44,731 nucleotides of DNA from Firmicutes bacterium UBA2530 (GTDB lineage: Bacteria > Bacillota > Clostridia > Tissierellales > Sedimentibacteraceae), in contig DDNC01000002.1 of the NCBI GenBank assembly GCA_002340985.1, forward strand, positions 163,413 to 208,143, read 5' to 3'. Position 1 is the stretch's first letter; every line of letters starts with the position of its first letter. A program made the translations under genes and the position numbers. The notes under the pieces were generated by a model. It was not told the origin of the DNA. It saw nothing but the letters and a program-made list of their open reading frames with translations, and did not search any database. Positions 16,341 through 24,242 of the stretch are shown here, piece by piece.

Positions 16341-17099
16341 TCAATTCATATGCTTGGCTTTGTATTGCAGAGGAGACAGCCCCGTATAGTTTTTAAAAGC
16401 CCTGCTGAAGTAATGCTGGCTGCTGTAGCCTGTCATTTCAGCAATTTCATTTATGGTGAAGCTTCTGCCTGAATCTGTTAGGTGTTTAATTGCCATATTG
16501 ATTCGCAGCTTGTTCAGATAATCAGTGAAGCTCGTTCCTGTCTTTTGCTTGATTATTTTTGTGATATATGATTGGCTCACATGCAGGTTTTCCGCAACAT
16601 AGTTCAGAGTTAGATTGTTTTGGGTGAAGTTTTCTTTTATATAGTCCATAACCCGATTGCCTACTAATTTGTTTCCGATCGGCTCGTTTTCATTCTTTTT
16701 AAGCTTGTTAAGCTCCAACAGCCTTTCGCTGTATGAGTCCAGTGCCTTGGAAATTATGCCTTTAAATTCCTTGTATTGTATAGGCTTCAGAAGGTAGCTG
16801 TACACACCCAGATCCAGCGCTTTCTGCGCATATTTGAACTGGTCATATCCTGAAATTATAATAATTTTTGCTTCAGAATCAGTTTCTCTTATTTTTTCTA
16901 TAACCTCAAGACCGTTCATAAAGGGCATATTTATATCAATCAGGATTATTTCGGGTTGATACATTTTTATTAGGCTTAGAGCTTCTTCACCATCCTTTGC
17001 TGTACCTGCCACAGACAAATTCAAATCATATGATTCAATTAATTTTTTCAATCCGTTTCGTATGATTTCCTCATCATCTGCTATAACTGCTCTAAACAT
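16341..17099 (-). CDS. YesN-type response regulator (receiver + AraC HTH)
   Basis: A 252-residue response regulator. The receiver domain (1-120) has acidic D8/D9 and phospho-acceptor D55 in LIDINMPFMNG. The AraC/XylS-type double helix-turn-helix occupies residues 150-252, with the family signature GYSSQHYFSRAFKNYTGLSPLQYK. It should be phosphorylated by the YesM-type kinase encoded just upstream, whose reading frame it overlaps by 19 bp. Such regulators usually activate a neighbouring transport or catabolic gene. The divergent exported reductase gene at 19014 is the obvious candidate target. Confidence 0.92.
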   Translation of the reverse strand: MFRAVIADDEEIIRNGLKKLIESYDLNLSVAGTAKDGEEALSLIKMYQPEIILIDINMPFMNGLEVIEKIRETDSEAKIIIISGYDQFKYAQKALDLGVYSYLLKPIQYKEFKGIISKALDSYSERLLELNKLKKNENEPIGNKLVGNRVMDYIKENFTQNNLTLNYVAENLHVSQSYITKIIKQKTGTSFTDYLNKLRINMAIKHLTDSGRSFTINEIAEMTGYSSQHYFSRAFKNYTGLSPLQYKAKHMN

Positions 17100-18810
17100 T
17101 GTAAGTCCTCCGTTATCTTCGGTAATTTCAATGATACTGTTGTACCCTCGTTAAAAATACTGGTAATCTCAATGCAATATTTATCTTTAAATGTAAGCCT
17201 CAGTCGTTCATTTATATTATACAGACCATAATGTTCTGTTTCGATTGACTGAGATAGGTTGTTCACAAGCTCCTTGAGCTTTTCATCGCTCATGCCGAGA
17301 CCGTCATCTGTCACTTCTATAATAATGAACTCATCTTTAGAAAATAATTTTATTGTTATAATACCTGAATTTTTCTTCTGCTTAAGCCCGTGGTAAATGG
17401 AGTTCTCAACCAGAGGCTGAATTATCATTTTTGGAACAAGGTATTGGGAAACTGCCCGTTCAACATTAATTTCATAATTAACCTTGTCCATGTACCGTAT
17501 TTTTTGTATGCACAAATAATTTTTCACGTGTTCAATCTCATCTGCAACAGTTATAAATTCCTTTCCTCCGCTCAGTGATAATCTGAAAAAAACTGAAAGT
17601 GAATTTATCATGTCAGCCACATCGTAGGCATTATGCTCCAATGCTTTCCACTGTATGGTGTCAAGTGTATTGTATAAAAAATGAGGATTTATCTGTGACT
17701 GCAATACCCTCAGCTCAGCAGTTCTTTTCTGAGACTGAGCTTGATATACCTGATCTATAAGCTTTTTTATATTATCAAGCATTTGGTTGAAAACCTTCAC
17801 TAACACGGATATTTCATCATTCCCTTCATAGTCATAAAAAGAATTAAGATTGCCTCCGGATACTTCAATCATGCGATCCTTAAGCATGTAGATGGGCTTT
17901 ACGATGGTTCCGGAAACGAAGATGGCGTACAGCACAGCGATGCCCAAAAGGACTGTTCCTATAACAGCGACCAGTTCAATTAAGTCATTGGTCTGAGCGT
18001 GTATATATCTGTTTTCTATCAATGTGCACAGTATCCAGTCCTCAGCGTATGGAACAGATGAAAAAAACAAAGTAGAGTCGTGGAGTGCATTGTTTTTTAA
18101 ATGGATTGTTCCGGATGATGATTCTGATGAAATTGCCGCAACTCTTTTCAGTTCTTCAAGTGAAATATATTTTTCGATCAGACTGTTCATATCTATGGAA
18201 TAAATATCAAGGCTTTTGTTCATTATCCACGAAAATCCTTCATATACATCAATTCCTTCCGCTATTTCCGAAATTTTTTCAAGATTTACAGCACCATTTA
18301 TAAAGCCAATTTTTTCATTTTTGTCGTTGACTATGGGATAGCATATGATAAATACCTGTGTACCGTCGGATTTGGATACCACAGGCTTTGAAATAATATA
18401 TTCCATATCACTTTTCATTACCCTTTCAAAATAATCACGCCCAGAAATATTTATAGTTATATTGTCATTGACCCAGCCGTATCCGTCAGTGCCTCCAACG
18501 GCAATGTTTCATTCAGGCTTCCGTACTGCTTGCTGAGAGATTTGTTCAATCTTGCAAGATAAGGTTTCAGAGACTTAATTTCCATCTCATTCGTCAATGC
18601 GTATTCATGTATTATCCTTATTTCACTTATTCTCTGATTCAGCCACGAGCTTATTTCATTGGACTTTGAGTCAATCAGCTGCAGTGTCTGGTATTCCGCT
18701 TGCTCCATGGCCGAGGTTTTAACCGTGTTTTCCAATACATAAAGCAAGGGGAAAATTATTATTATTATACATAAAGCGAATGATATGATAATTTTTAAAC
18801 GTAACGACAT
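17081..18810 (-). pseudogene. YesM-type sensor histidine kinase, single-base frameshift
   Basis: Two frames together make a complete kinase. Residues from 18810 to about 18505 encode the N-terminal membrane helix (LKIIISFALCIIIIIFPLL) and the start of an extracellular Cache domain. The continuation, from GGTDGYGWVNDN to the end at 17081, is one frame over. It carries the rest of the Cache domain (including a typical GRDYFERV), a second membrane helix, a HAMP linker, the His box INPHFLYNTLDTIQW, and the N- and G-boxes (NSIYHGLK, DDGLGMS). Restoring one base near 18505 (ACATTGCC read as ACATTTGCC) joins them as NETFAVGGTDGYGW. This is a recent mutation, phase variation or a sequencing error. 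The ATG at 18810 has no strong ribosome site other than GAGG. Confidence 0.85.
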
Positions 18811-19013
18811 AGATTAGGGCTCCTCGGTTTTTATTAGGCAATACAATACAATTATATATAAGTGAAAACAAAAATCAAGGTATTTCAATATACTTTGTGT
18901 TCATAGTACCTAAAAGTACAAAAAAATTACTTGTTAGTGTAAATACAAATTTCATCCGGCATGCTAAACTGACAATGAAATAAATAATATTTTAACAAAC
19001 AGGAGGAGTAAAA

Positions 19014-20813
19014 GTGAAAAAACTTTTATCATTATTACTGGTGATATTGCTTGCTATTAGCTTAGTTGGATGCAATACACCTGTCAATTCAGAGAATGGG
19101 AAAAAAGAGGCACCGAAGGAAGAAACAAAAATAAAGGACGGGGTTTATGAAGGAACCGGGCTTGGTAAGGGCGGCGAAATTAAAGTCAGTGTAAATATAA
19201 AAGGTGATGCAATAACTGAAATAAAGACACTGAGCCATAACGAGACTTCGGGGTTCGATACGGCAATAGATACGTTGGCGGAAAAAATGATTTCGCTTAA
19301 CAGTACGGATGTAGATATTGTTTCGGGATGTACGCTGACTTCAAAGGGCTTTACGGAGGCGGTGAATGCAGCGCTGACATCTGCGGGAGCAACAGCAGAT
19401 ATGCTTAAAAAGACAGATTCCGGACAGAAAAACGAAGCAAAGAAAGATATAGTCGAAAGTCATGATATAGTAATAATAGGAGCCGGAGGAGCAGGCCTTA
19501 CAGCTGCTATAGAGGCAAAAGCAGCAGGAGCTGATGTAATAGTACTTGAAAAAATGCCAATGGCAGGCGGAAACACTTTGATATCCGGAGCCGAATATGC
19601 TGCAGCAAACAATTGGATTCAAAAGAAGGAAGGAATAGAAGACAGCGCTGAGCTTCATATTCAGGATACATTAAAAGGCGGAGATAATCTGGCAAAGGAA
19701 GAGCTTGTGAGAATCATGGCTGAAAATGCCCTTGCAGGTGCTGAATGGCTGAGGGATGAAGTCGGAGTAATTTGGGAAGATGAGCTCATGTTCTTTGGAG
19801 GACACTCTGTAAAAAGAAGCCTTATACCATTGGGTGCAAGTGGAAGGGAAATAATTACAAAGCTGGCAGCAAAGGCTGAAAAGATGGATATTCCGGTTTT
19901 ACTCAACACAAAGGCTACTTCTTTGATTACTGACAGTAACGGAAAGGTTGTGGGTGTAAAGGCGGAAGGCGAGGATGCCAACTATACTTTCAATACGAGT
20001 AAGGCTGTAATAATAGCCTCGGGCGGATTTGGCTCAAATGTTGAAATGAGAGTAAAATACAATCCGGATATAGATGGTTCCATATTATCCACAAACACAA
20101 CAGGAAGCACCGGTGATGGTATTGTGATGGCAGAGGATATTGGAGCAAATCTTCTCGGAATGGAATATATACAGACATACCCGATATGCGACCCGCTGAC
20201 AGGCACCCTTCTTTACTATGATGACGCAAGGCTGTACGGTCATACAGTTATTGTAAATAAAGAAGGAAAGAGATTTGTGGAGGAGCTGGGCCGACGTGAT
20301 GTAATGTCAATGGCCATAAAAGCTCAAACAGGAAGCGTATGTTATGAACTTTTAGACCAGAACGGATTTGTGGCAAGCAAGCTGCAGGAAAATCACGGAC
20401 CGGAGCTTGATTATCTCTACAGAAATGACCTGCTTGTAAAGGCGGATACATTAGACAAGGCTGCTGAGTTTTTTGGAATTGATGCGGCAGAATTGAAAAG
20501 CACAGTTGATAAATACAACAGCTACGTTGAAGAAGGGAAAGATCCTGAATTTAATAAAAGAAGCCTTCCATCTAAAGTAGAAGTGGGACCGTTCTATATC
20601 CTTAAAGCGGCTCCGGCAGTTCATCACACCATGGGCGGTATAGAAATAAATGAAAATGCACAGGTGCTGAATAAAGACGGAAAAATAATTGAAGGATTGT
20701 ATGCGGCAGGCGAAGTAACCGGAGGAATCCAAGGTTCTAACCGCTTAGGCAGCAATGCTCTTGCAGACATAACTGTATTCGGGAGAATAGCGGGACAAAA
20801 CGCGGCGAAATAA
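19014..20813 (+). CDS. Exported flavinylated FAD reductase, urocanate-reductase-like
   Basis: A 599-residue lipoprotein reductase. It has a signal peptide with lipobox SLVGC (C20). An FMN-binding domain (40-130) has the flavinylation motif D101-IVSGCTLT, with T109 as acceptor and Cys where Ala is usual. A fumarate-reductase-type flavoprotein domain (150-599) has GAGGAG (156-161), TGDGI, HHTMGG and GSNRLGSNAL. In fumarate reductases the substrate His lies in Q-x-HP; here it is Tyr (Y389), with Asp at +15 (D404), the spacing I recall for Y373/D388 of Shewanella UrdA. R427/R428, H537 and R577 complete the pattern. It probably reduces an extracellular enoate such as urocanate. The GTG start follows AGGAGGAG. 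It is divergent from a two-component system. Confidence 0.82.
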   Translation: MKKLLSLLLVILLAISLVGCNTPVNSENGKKEAPKEETKIKDGVYEGTGLGKGGEIKVSVNIKGDAITEIKTLSHNETSGFDTAIDTLAEKMISLNSTDVDIVSGCTLTSKGFTEAVNAALTSAGATADMLKKTDSGQKNEAKKDIVESHDIVIIGAGGAGLTAAIEAKAAGADVIVLEKMPMAGGNTLISGAEYAAANNWIQKKEGIEDSAELHIQDTLKGGDNLAKEELVRIMAENALAGAEWLRDEVGVIWEDELMFFGGHSVKRSLIPLGASGREIITKLAAKAEKMDIPVLLNTKATSLITDSNGKVVGVKAEGEDANYTFNTSKAVIIASGGFGSNVEMRVKYNPDIDGSILSTNTTGSTGDGIVMAEDIGANLLGMEYIQTYPICDPLTGTLLYYDDARLYGHTVIVNKEGKRFVEELGRRDVMSMAIKAQTGSVCYELLDQNGFVASKLQENHGPELDYLYRNDLLVKADTLDKAAEFFGIDAAELKSTVDKYNSYVEEGKDPEFNKRSLPSKVEVGPFYILKAAPAVHHTMGGIEINENAQVLNKDGKIIEGLYAAGEVTGGIQGSNRLGSNALADITVFGRIAGQNAAK

Positions 20814-20826
20814 TAAGGAAATAGTT

Positions 20827-20864
20827 AAAAAGGCTGTTGTACTTAATAGTACAGCAGCTTTTTT
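20827..20864 (+). terminator. Terminator of the exported reductase gene
   Basis: A long, slightly imperfect stem (20828-20843 with 20848-20863) around TAAT is followed by TTTTTTA. Confidence 0.8.
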
Positions 20865-20928
20865 ATAATATTGTTTTCTTCCTGAGATTTTTCAAGCGAG
20901 ACTTTATTTGTTGCTGCTATGTAACTGC

Positions 20929-20957
20929 TGGACTTTAAGGAGGCTCTGTGATATGAT
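20929..20957 (+). promoter_or_regulatory. Promoter of the marR-like gene with operator-like repeat
   Basis: TGGACT (20929-20934) and TATGAT (20952-20957) are 17 bp apart. Just after them, AACTTTGCA (20958-20966) faces TGCATTAAGTT (20974-20984), an imperfect inverted repeat at the transcription start that would suit autoregulation. The same DNA also encodes a 22-codon open frame (20953-21021) with its own AAGGAGG, whose end overlaps the marR start. If this promoter is the real one, that frame is not transcribed from its ATG. Confidence 0.55.
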
Positions 20958-21013
20958 AACTTTGCAGAAAAATTGCATTAAGTTGGTGAAACAACAAGGT
21001 AAGGAGGTCTCAG

Positions 21014-21469
21014 ATGTTTAATTTGGATAAATGAGTAGGATACATAGCGGATAATTCAAGTAAAGTTATCTGTGACGCCTTCAGTGAGAAGGTAAAAAAA
21101 TTAGGTGTGACCAGGGTACAGTGGATTGCCTTGTATTATTTGGGGAAAGAAGAGTTTATCAGCCAAAAAGAATTAGCCGAAAGAATGAATGTAAAAGAAT
21201 CCTCCGTGGCCAGGCTTTTGGACCGTATGGAGAGAGACGGGTTAGTGGAAAGAGTAAGAAGTGAGGATGATAAAAGAGTTACAAACTTAAGTCTTACAGA
21301 AAAAGGGAAACAGCATAGAACCGAATTGATGCCGGAAGGCGAAAGATTTGAAAGACTGCTGCACAAAGGTATATCTGAAGAAGAGATGCAGATTTTTACG
21401 ACAGTCTTGTCAAGAATGGTTAATAATGTAAAAGAAGACAGTTATGATAAAAAATGTACACGTGAATAA
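21014..21469 (+). CDS. MarR-family regulator with in-frame UGA at codon 7 (candidate selenoprotein)
   Basis: ATG 21014 is preceded by a near-ideal ribosome site (AAGGAGGT). The frame reads MFNLDK, then TGA (21032-21034), then VGYIADNSSKVICDAF and onward through a complete MarR protein (151 residues counting the UGA) to TAA 21467-21469. The first dimerisation helix, the winged helix (SQKELAERMNVKESSVARLLDRME) and the wing (SEDDKRVTNLSLTEKG) are all intact. Homologues as I recall them begin with a Cys at or next to this spot, and OhrR regulators sense peroxide with a Cys in the same helix region. The next possible start (GTG 21107) has no ribosome site and would lose the dimer helix. A SECIS-like hairpin follows at the right distance. 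Alternatives are a nonsense mutation or a sequencing error. Confidence 0.7.
21047..21073 (+). promoter_or_regulatory. Candidate bacterial SECIS hairpin in the marR-like gene
   Basis: G47-A54 (GCGGATAA, 21047-21054) pairs with 21066-21073 (TTATCTGT), an 8-bp stem with two G-U pairs. The loop is 11 nt (TTCAAGTAAAG), reducible to 7 nt (CAAGTAA) by two more pairs. The loop begins 20 nt after the UGA, exactly as in the arsC-like gene of this window. It fits the bacterial SECIS distance rule, but the loop G is not in the first two positions, so the match is weaker. Confidence 0.5.
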
Positions 21470-21486
21470 TAATGTGTACATTTTTG
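21450..21486 (+). terminator. Terminator of the marR-like gene
   Basis: AAAAATGTACAC (21450-21461) pairs perfectly with GTGTACATTTTT (21474-21485). The stem overlaps the last codons and the stop of the marR-like gene, so this gene is a separate transcript from ahpD. Confidence 0.8.
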
Positions 21487-21539
21487 TTTATATGGGAAAT
21501 TGTAACTAATAAAAGTTGTTAGAAATTTATCTAAGCATA

Positions 21540-21567
21540 TTGACAAATCAAAATTACTTGCTATACT
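21540..21567 (+). promoter_or_regulatory. Promoter of the ahpD-lpd unit
   Basis: TTGACA (21540-21545) and TATACT (21562-21567) are 16 bp apart. The spacer and -10 lie inside the left half of the large palindrome at 21546-21596, so a protein bound there would block RNA polymerase. Confidence 0.75.
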
Positions 21568-21596
21568 AATAATTAGCATAGCAAGTAATTTTGATT
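21546..21596. promoter_or_regulatory. 51-bp near-perfect palindromic operator before ahpD
   Basis: The palindrome is centred on 21571. The outer arms AATCAAAATTACTTGCTAT (21546-21564) and its exact complement (21578-21596) are perfect over 19 bp. The inner CTAAT/ATTAG continues the symmetry, with a single mismatch (21565/21577). It covers the promoter spacer, the -10 and the expected start, and ends just before the GGAGG ribosome site. As transcription should begin near 21574, it acts as DNA rather than as an RNA hairpin. It is probably bound by the neighbouring MarR-type regulator. Confidence 0.75.
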
Positions 21597-21609
21597 GGAG
21601 GATTATAAA

Positions 21610-21963
21610 ATGGCTAAAGATGTAAGACAAATATTGCAGGATTTCACAGGAGGACTGGAGATACTGGCGGGCACAAACGGAGCGCAGGTTGATGCATTCA
21701 TGAATTTACTGGGTGCGGCTTACGAACCTGATGCTTTGGATTTAAAAACGAAAGAATTAATAAGTATAGGTGTTGCTGTTTACAACCGTTGTGAGTATTG
21801 CATTGTTTTCCATACTTACAACGCCCTTCAAGCCGGTGCAACCAGAAAGGAAATTAATGAGGCGGCAATGGTGGCGGTAGCTTTTGGAGGAGGGCCTTCC
21901 ATAGCATACAGTGCCACACTATTAAAAGATTCAATAGATGAATTTGAAAATGACTTTAAATAA
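21610..21963 (+). CDS. AhpD-like protein (carboxymuconolactone decarboxylase family)
   Basis: A protein of about 117 residues from the ATG at 21610, 9 bp after TTGGAGG, beginning MAKDVRQILQDFTGGLEIL. The catalytic motif is RCEYCIVFH, the CxxCxxxH of AhpD, with the upstream Glu in KTKELISIG; it uses ordinary Cys codons. AhpD-type proteins carry electrons from lipoamide to a peroxiredoxin or reduce peroxides directly. It lies under the large palindromic operator next to the UGA-containing MarR, and upstream of a dihydrolipoamide dehydrogenase with its own lipoyl domain, which could be its electron donor. The chain NADH - Lpd - lipoyl - AhpD mirrors the mycobacterial AhpD system (inference). Confidence 0.88.
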   Translation: MAKDVRQILQDFTGGLEILAGTNGAQVDAFMNLLGAAYEPDALDLKTKELISIGVAVYNRCEYCIVFHTYNALQAGATRKEINEAAMVAVAFGGGPSIAYSATLLKDSIDEFENDFK

Positions 21964-21965
21964 GC

Positions 21966-22002
21966 AAGTAAGAGAGGACAAGGTGCTTGTCTTCTCTTAC
22001 TT
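21966..22002 (+). repeat. 17-bp intergenic hairpin between ahpD and lpd
   Basis: The stem 21966-21982 with 21986-22002 has a GTG loop and only one G-U pair. No T-run follows, so it looks like an mRNA-stabilising, processing or attenuating structure that lets ahpD be expressed above lpd, rather than a full terminator. Confidence 0.6.
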
Positions 22003-22050
22003 TGGTGAACGATACTGTGATATTAGTTTTTGAGTTTAGGAGGGATGAAA

Positions 22051-23757
22051 GTGATATTAGATATAAAGCTGGAAAAGTTATCAGGCCATGACAGAACTGG
22101 AGTTATCGGCTGCATATATAAGGCAGAAGGAGATATTGTAAAAGTAGGAGATGAAGTTCTTGATATAGAGGTTAAAAAGGGGAACACTACTTTCTCATCT
22201 GATGTGGAAGGCAAAATTATAGAAATAAAGGTAGAACAAGGGGATAAGGTCTCCATAGGAGATGTGCTGTTTACAGTTGAAGGAGAAAAAGGTGAAGCCG
22301 GGAAGAAGCAGGGATTCAACTATATGGCTAATTTTTTAAAACCCCAAAAAGAAACTATTGACGGAGATATAGTTGTTATAGGAGGAGGACCGGGCGGATA
22401 TGTAGCTGCTATTGAGGGAGCTAAACAGGGAGCCAAGGTAATACTGATTGAGAAGGAAAATCTGGGAGGAACCTGCCTCAACAGGGGGTGCATACCGACA
22501 AAAGCCCTGGTTCGTTCATCAGAGGTTTACGAGCTGGTGAAAAATTCTAAAGACTATGGAATTTTTAGTGCTTCTTCGGGATATGATTTTTCTGAAATAA
22601 TTGAAAGAAAGAATGAAGTTGTAAAGGAACTGGTTGGCGGAATCGATTATTTGATGTCTAAAAATAATATTACCGTATTTAAAGGCAGCGGTGAAATAAC
22701 GGATAAAAATACGGTATTTGTAAAAGAGAAGAATAAAGAAGTTACAATCAACGCAAAGAATATAATCATTGCAACAGGATCTGCTACATTTATTCCTCCA
22801 ATAAAGGGCGTAGAGTCAAAAAATGTGTTAACGAGCACAGAGATGTTAAATTTGACCATGCTTCCTGAAAAGATAATAATTGTCGGCGGTGGTGTGATTG
22901 GGATGGAGTTTGCATTTATATGCAGGGCTTTAGACGCAGATGTCAGTGTGGTTGAGTTTGCAGACGATATATTGATTGCCATGGACGAAGATATAAGAAA
23001 TGAAATCAGAGAAGCGGCTTTGGAAAAAGGAATAAAGATTTATACAGGCTCAAAGGTTGAAGAAATTATAGATACCGAAGAAGGTAAATCCATTGTAGTA
23101 TTTGATAAGGAAGATATAAAAGGATATATAACAGGCGATAAAATTCTTATGTCAGTGGGAAGAGTGCCGTTTTACGGCAATATAGATTTGGAGAAAATCG
23201 GAATTTCCCTCAATGATAAGGGTAGAGGAATAAAAGTTAACAGCAGAATGCAAACAAAAGCAGAGAATATTTACGCTGTCGGAGATGTAACAAATATAAT
23301 TCAGTTAGCTCATGTTGCTTCTCACCAGGGGCTTGTCGCGGTTGAGAATATTTTAGGTAAGGATACAGAAGCTGAGTATTCTGTTATACCAAGTGCGATT
23401 TTTACAATGCCTGAAATCGCATCGGTTGGAATAACTGAGAAAATTGCAAAAGAACAAGGTATATCAGTAAATGTAGGTAAATTTCCTTTTGGAGCTAACG
23501 GCAAGGCGCTTACTCAGGGAGAAAGAAGAGGTTTTGTAAAAATAATTACCGAAGAAAAAACAGGAATAATATTAGGCGGCGCTATCATTGGACCTCATGC
23601 AACGGACCTTATTCATGAAGTTGCGATTGCAGTGAAGAATAAATTAACTGCCGAACATGTAATAAATACGGTGCATGCTCATCCTACAACTGCTGAGGCC
23701 GTTCATGAAGCTATGCTTGCGACCACAGCAAGGGGAGCGATACATTTCGCCGAGTAA
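22051..23757 (+). CDS. lpdA: Dihydrolipoamide dehydrogenase with N-terminal lipoyl domain
   Basis: A 568-residue protein. The N-terminal lipoyl domain (residues 1-80) carries the expected lipoyl Lys in DIEVKKGNTTF, aligned with ETDKA of E2 proteins. The E3 domain follows: FAD motif GGGPGG, redox disulfide GGTCLNRGCIPTKAL, NAD motif VGGGVIGMEF, and C-terminal catalytic HAHPTTAEAVHEA. It oxidises dihydrolipoyl groups with NAD+, or runs in reverse to reduce them. No E1/E2 or glycine-cleavage genes are nearby; its only partner is the AhpD-like gene, 87 bp upstream. I prefer GTG 22051, 7 bp after AGGAGGG, because ATG 22045 is too close to that site. Confidence 0.9.
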   Translation: MILDIKLEKLSGHDRTGVIGCIYKAEGDIVKVGDEVLDIEVKKGNTTFSSDVEGKIIEIKVEQGDKVSIGDVLFTVEGEKGEAGKKQGFNYMANFLKPQKETIDGDIVVIGGGPGGYVAAIEGAKQGAKVILIEKENLGGTCLNRGCIPTKALVRSSEVYELVKNSKDYGIFSASSGYDFSEIIERKNEVVKELVGGIDYLMSKNNITVFKGSGEITDKNTVFVKEKNKEVTINAKNIIIATGSATFIPPIKGVESKNVLTSTEMLNLTMLPEKIIIVGGGVIGMEFAFICRALDADVSVVEFADDILIAMDEDIRNEIREAALEKGIKIYTGSKVEEIIDTEEGKSIVVFDKEDIKGYITGDKILMSVGRVPFYGNIDLEKIGISLNDKGRGIKVNSRMQTKAENIYAVGDVTNIIQLAHVASHQGLVAVENILGKDTEAEYSVIPSAIFTMPEIASVGITEKIAKEQGISVNVGKFPFGANGKALTQGERRGFVKIITEEKTGIILGGAIIGPHATDLIHEVAIAVKNKLTAEHVINTVHAHPTTAEAVHEAMLATTARGAIHFAE

Positions 23758-23897
23758 ATTAATTAGCGAGTGGAGAAGCATTTTACAGCATATTAAAATA
23801 TTAGAATGAGTATATTTTGTTCTGATATTTTTTTATTTACGCACATTCTTAAGACTAATTTTATGCCTAAACCGATGATAGAAGTAATATAATTCCA

Positions 23898-23926
23898 TTG
23901 ACAAAGTTCAATAACAGTAATACAAT
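23898..23926 (+). promoter_or_regulatory. Promoter of the sdpR-sdpI-like operon
   Basis: TTGACA (23898-23903) and TACAAT (23921-23926) are exactly 17 bp apart, directly before the 24-bp operator palindrome. Confidence 0.8.
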
Positions 23927-23958
23927 ACATTTAGATAATTATCTAAATGTCTAAATGT
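23927..23958. promoter_or_regulatory. Perfect 24-bp ArsR-type operator plus extra half-site
   Basis: Positions 23927-23950 form a perfect palindrome with half-site ACATTTAGATAA. A further half-site copy, CTAAATGT, follows at 23951-23958. It overlaps the transcription start, the typical place for autorepression by the ArsR-like regulator encoded next. Confidence 0.8.
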
Positions 23959-23974
23959 GAAGGAGGCAAATGCT

Positions 23975-24241
23975 ATGGGATTTCAGGACAGTTTTAAGGC
24001 TTTGTCAGACCCTACCAGGCGAAGGATAATAGAATTGCTGAGAGAGGGAAAAATGACCGCAGGGGAAATAGTGGACAGCTTTCAGATGACTGGTGCATCC
24101 ATTTCTCATCATTTATCAATATTAAAAAATGCCGGGCTGGTAACAGATGAAAAGCAGGGGAGATATATTTATTATGAGCTTAATCTTTCAGTGGTTGAGG
24201 AAATCTTGTCATGGATTGCTTCTTTGAAGGAGGGAAAATAA
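23975..24241 (+). CDS. ArsR-family autorepressor, SdpR-like
   Basis: An 88-residue winged-helix regulator of the ArsR family, beginning MGFQDSFKALSDPTRRRIIE. The recognition helix is in GASISHHLSILKNAGLVTDE, and the wing is KQGRYIYYELN. It has no metal-binding Cys pair, as expected of SdpR-type members, which respond through the partner membrane protein instead. ATG 23975 follows AAGGAGG; the upstream GTG at 23957 lies in the operator. The gene ends one base before the sdpI-like gene. In B. subtilis SdpR represses its own operon and SdpI sequesters SdpR when the SdpC toxin is present. Confidence 0.88.
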   Translation: MGFQDSFKALSDPTRRRIIELLREGKMTAGEIVDSFQMTGASISHHLSILKNAGLVTDEKQGRYIYYELNLSVVEEILSWIASLKEGK

Positions 24242-24242
24242 T

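Noticed and set aside
21107..21469. Start of the MarR-like protein at GTG 21107, avoiding the UGA
   Set aside because: There is no ribosome site there and the dimerisation helix encoded upstream, in frame and MarR-like, would be lost.
21787..21822. Selenocysteine in the AhpD-like protein
   Set aside because: The CxxC motif is encoded by ordinary TGT and TGC codons.
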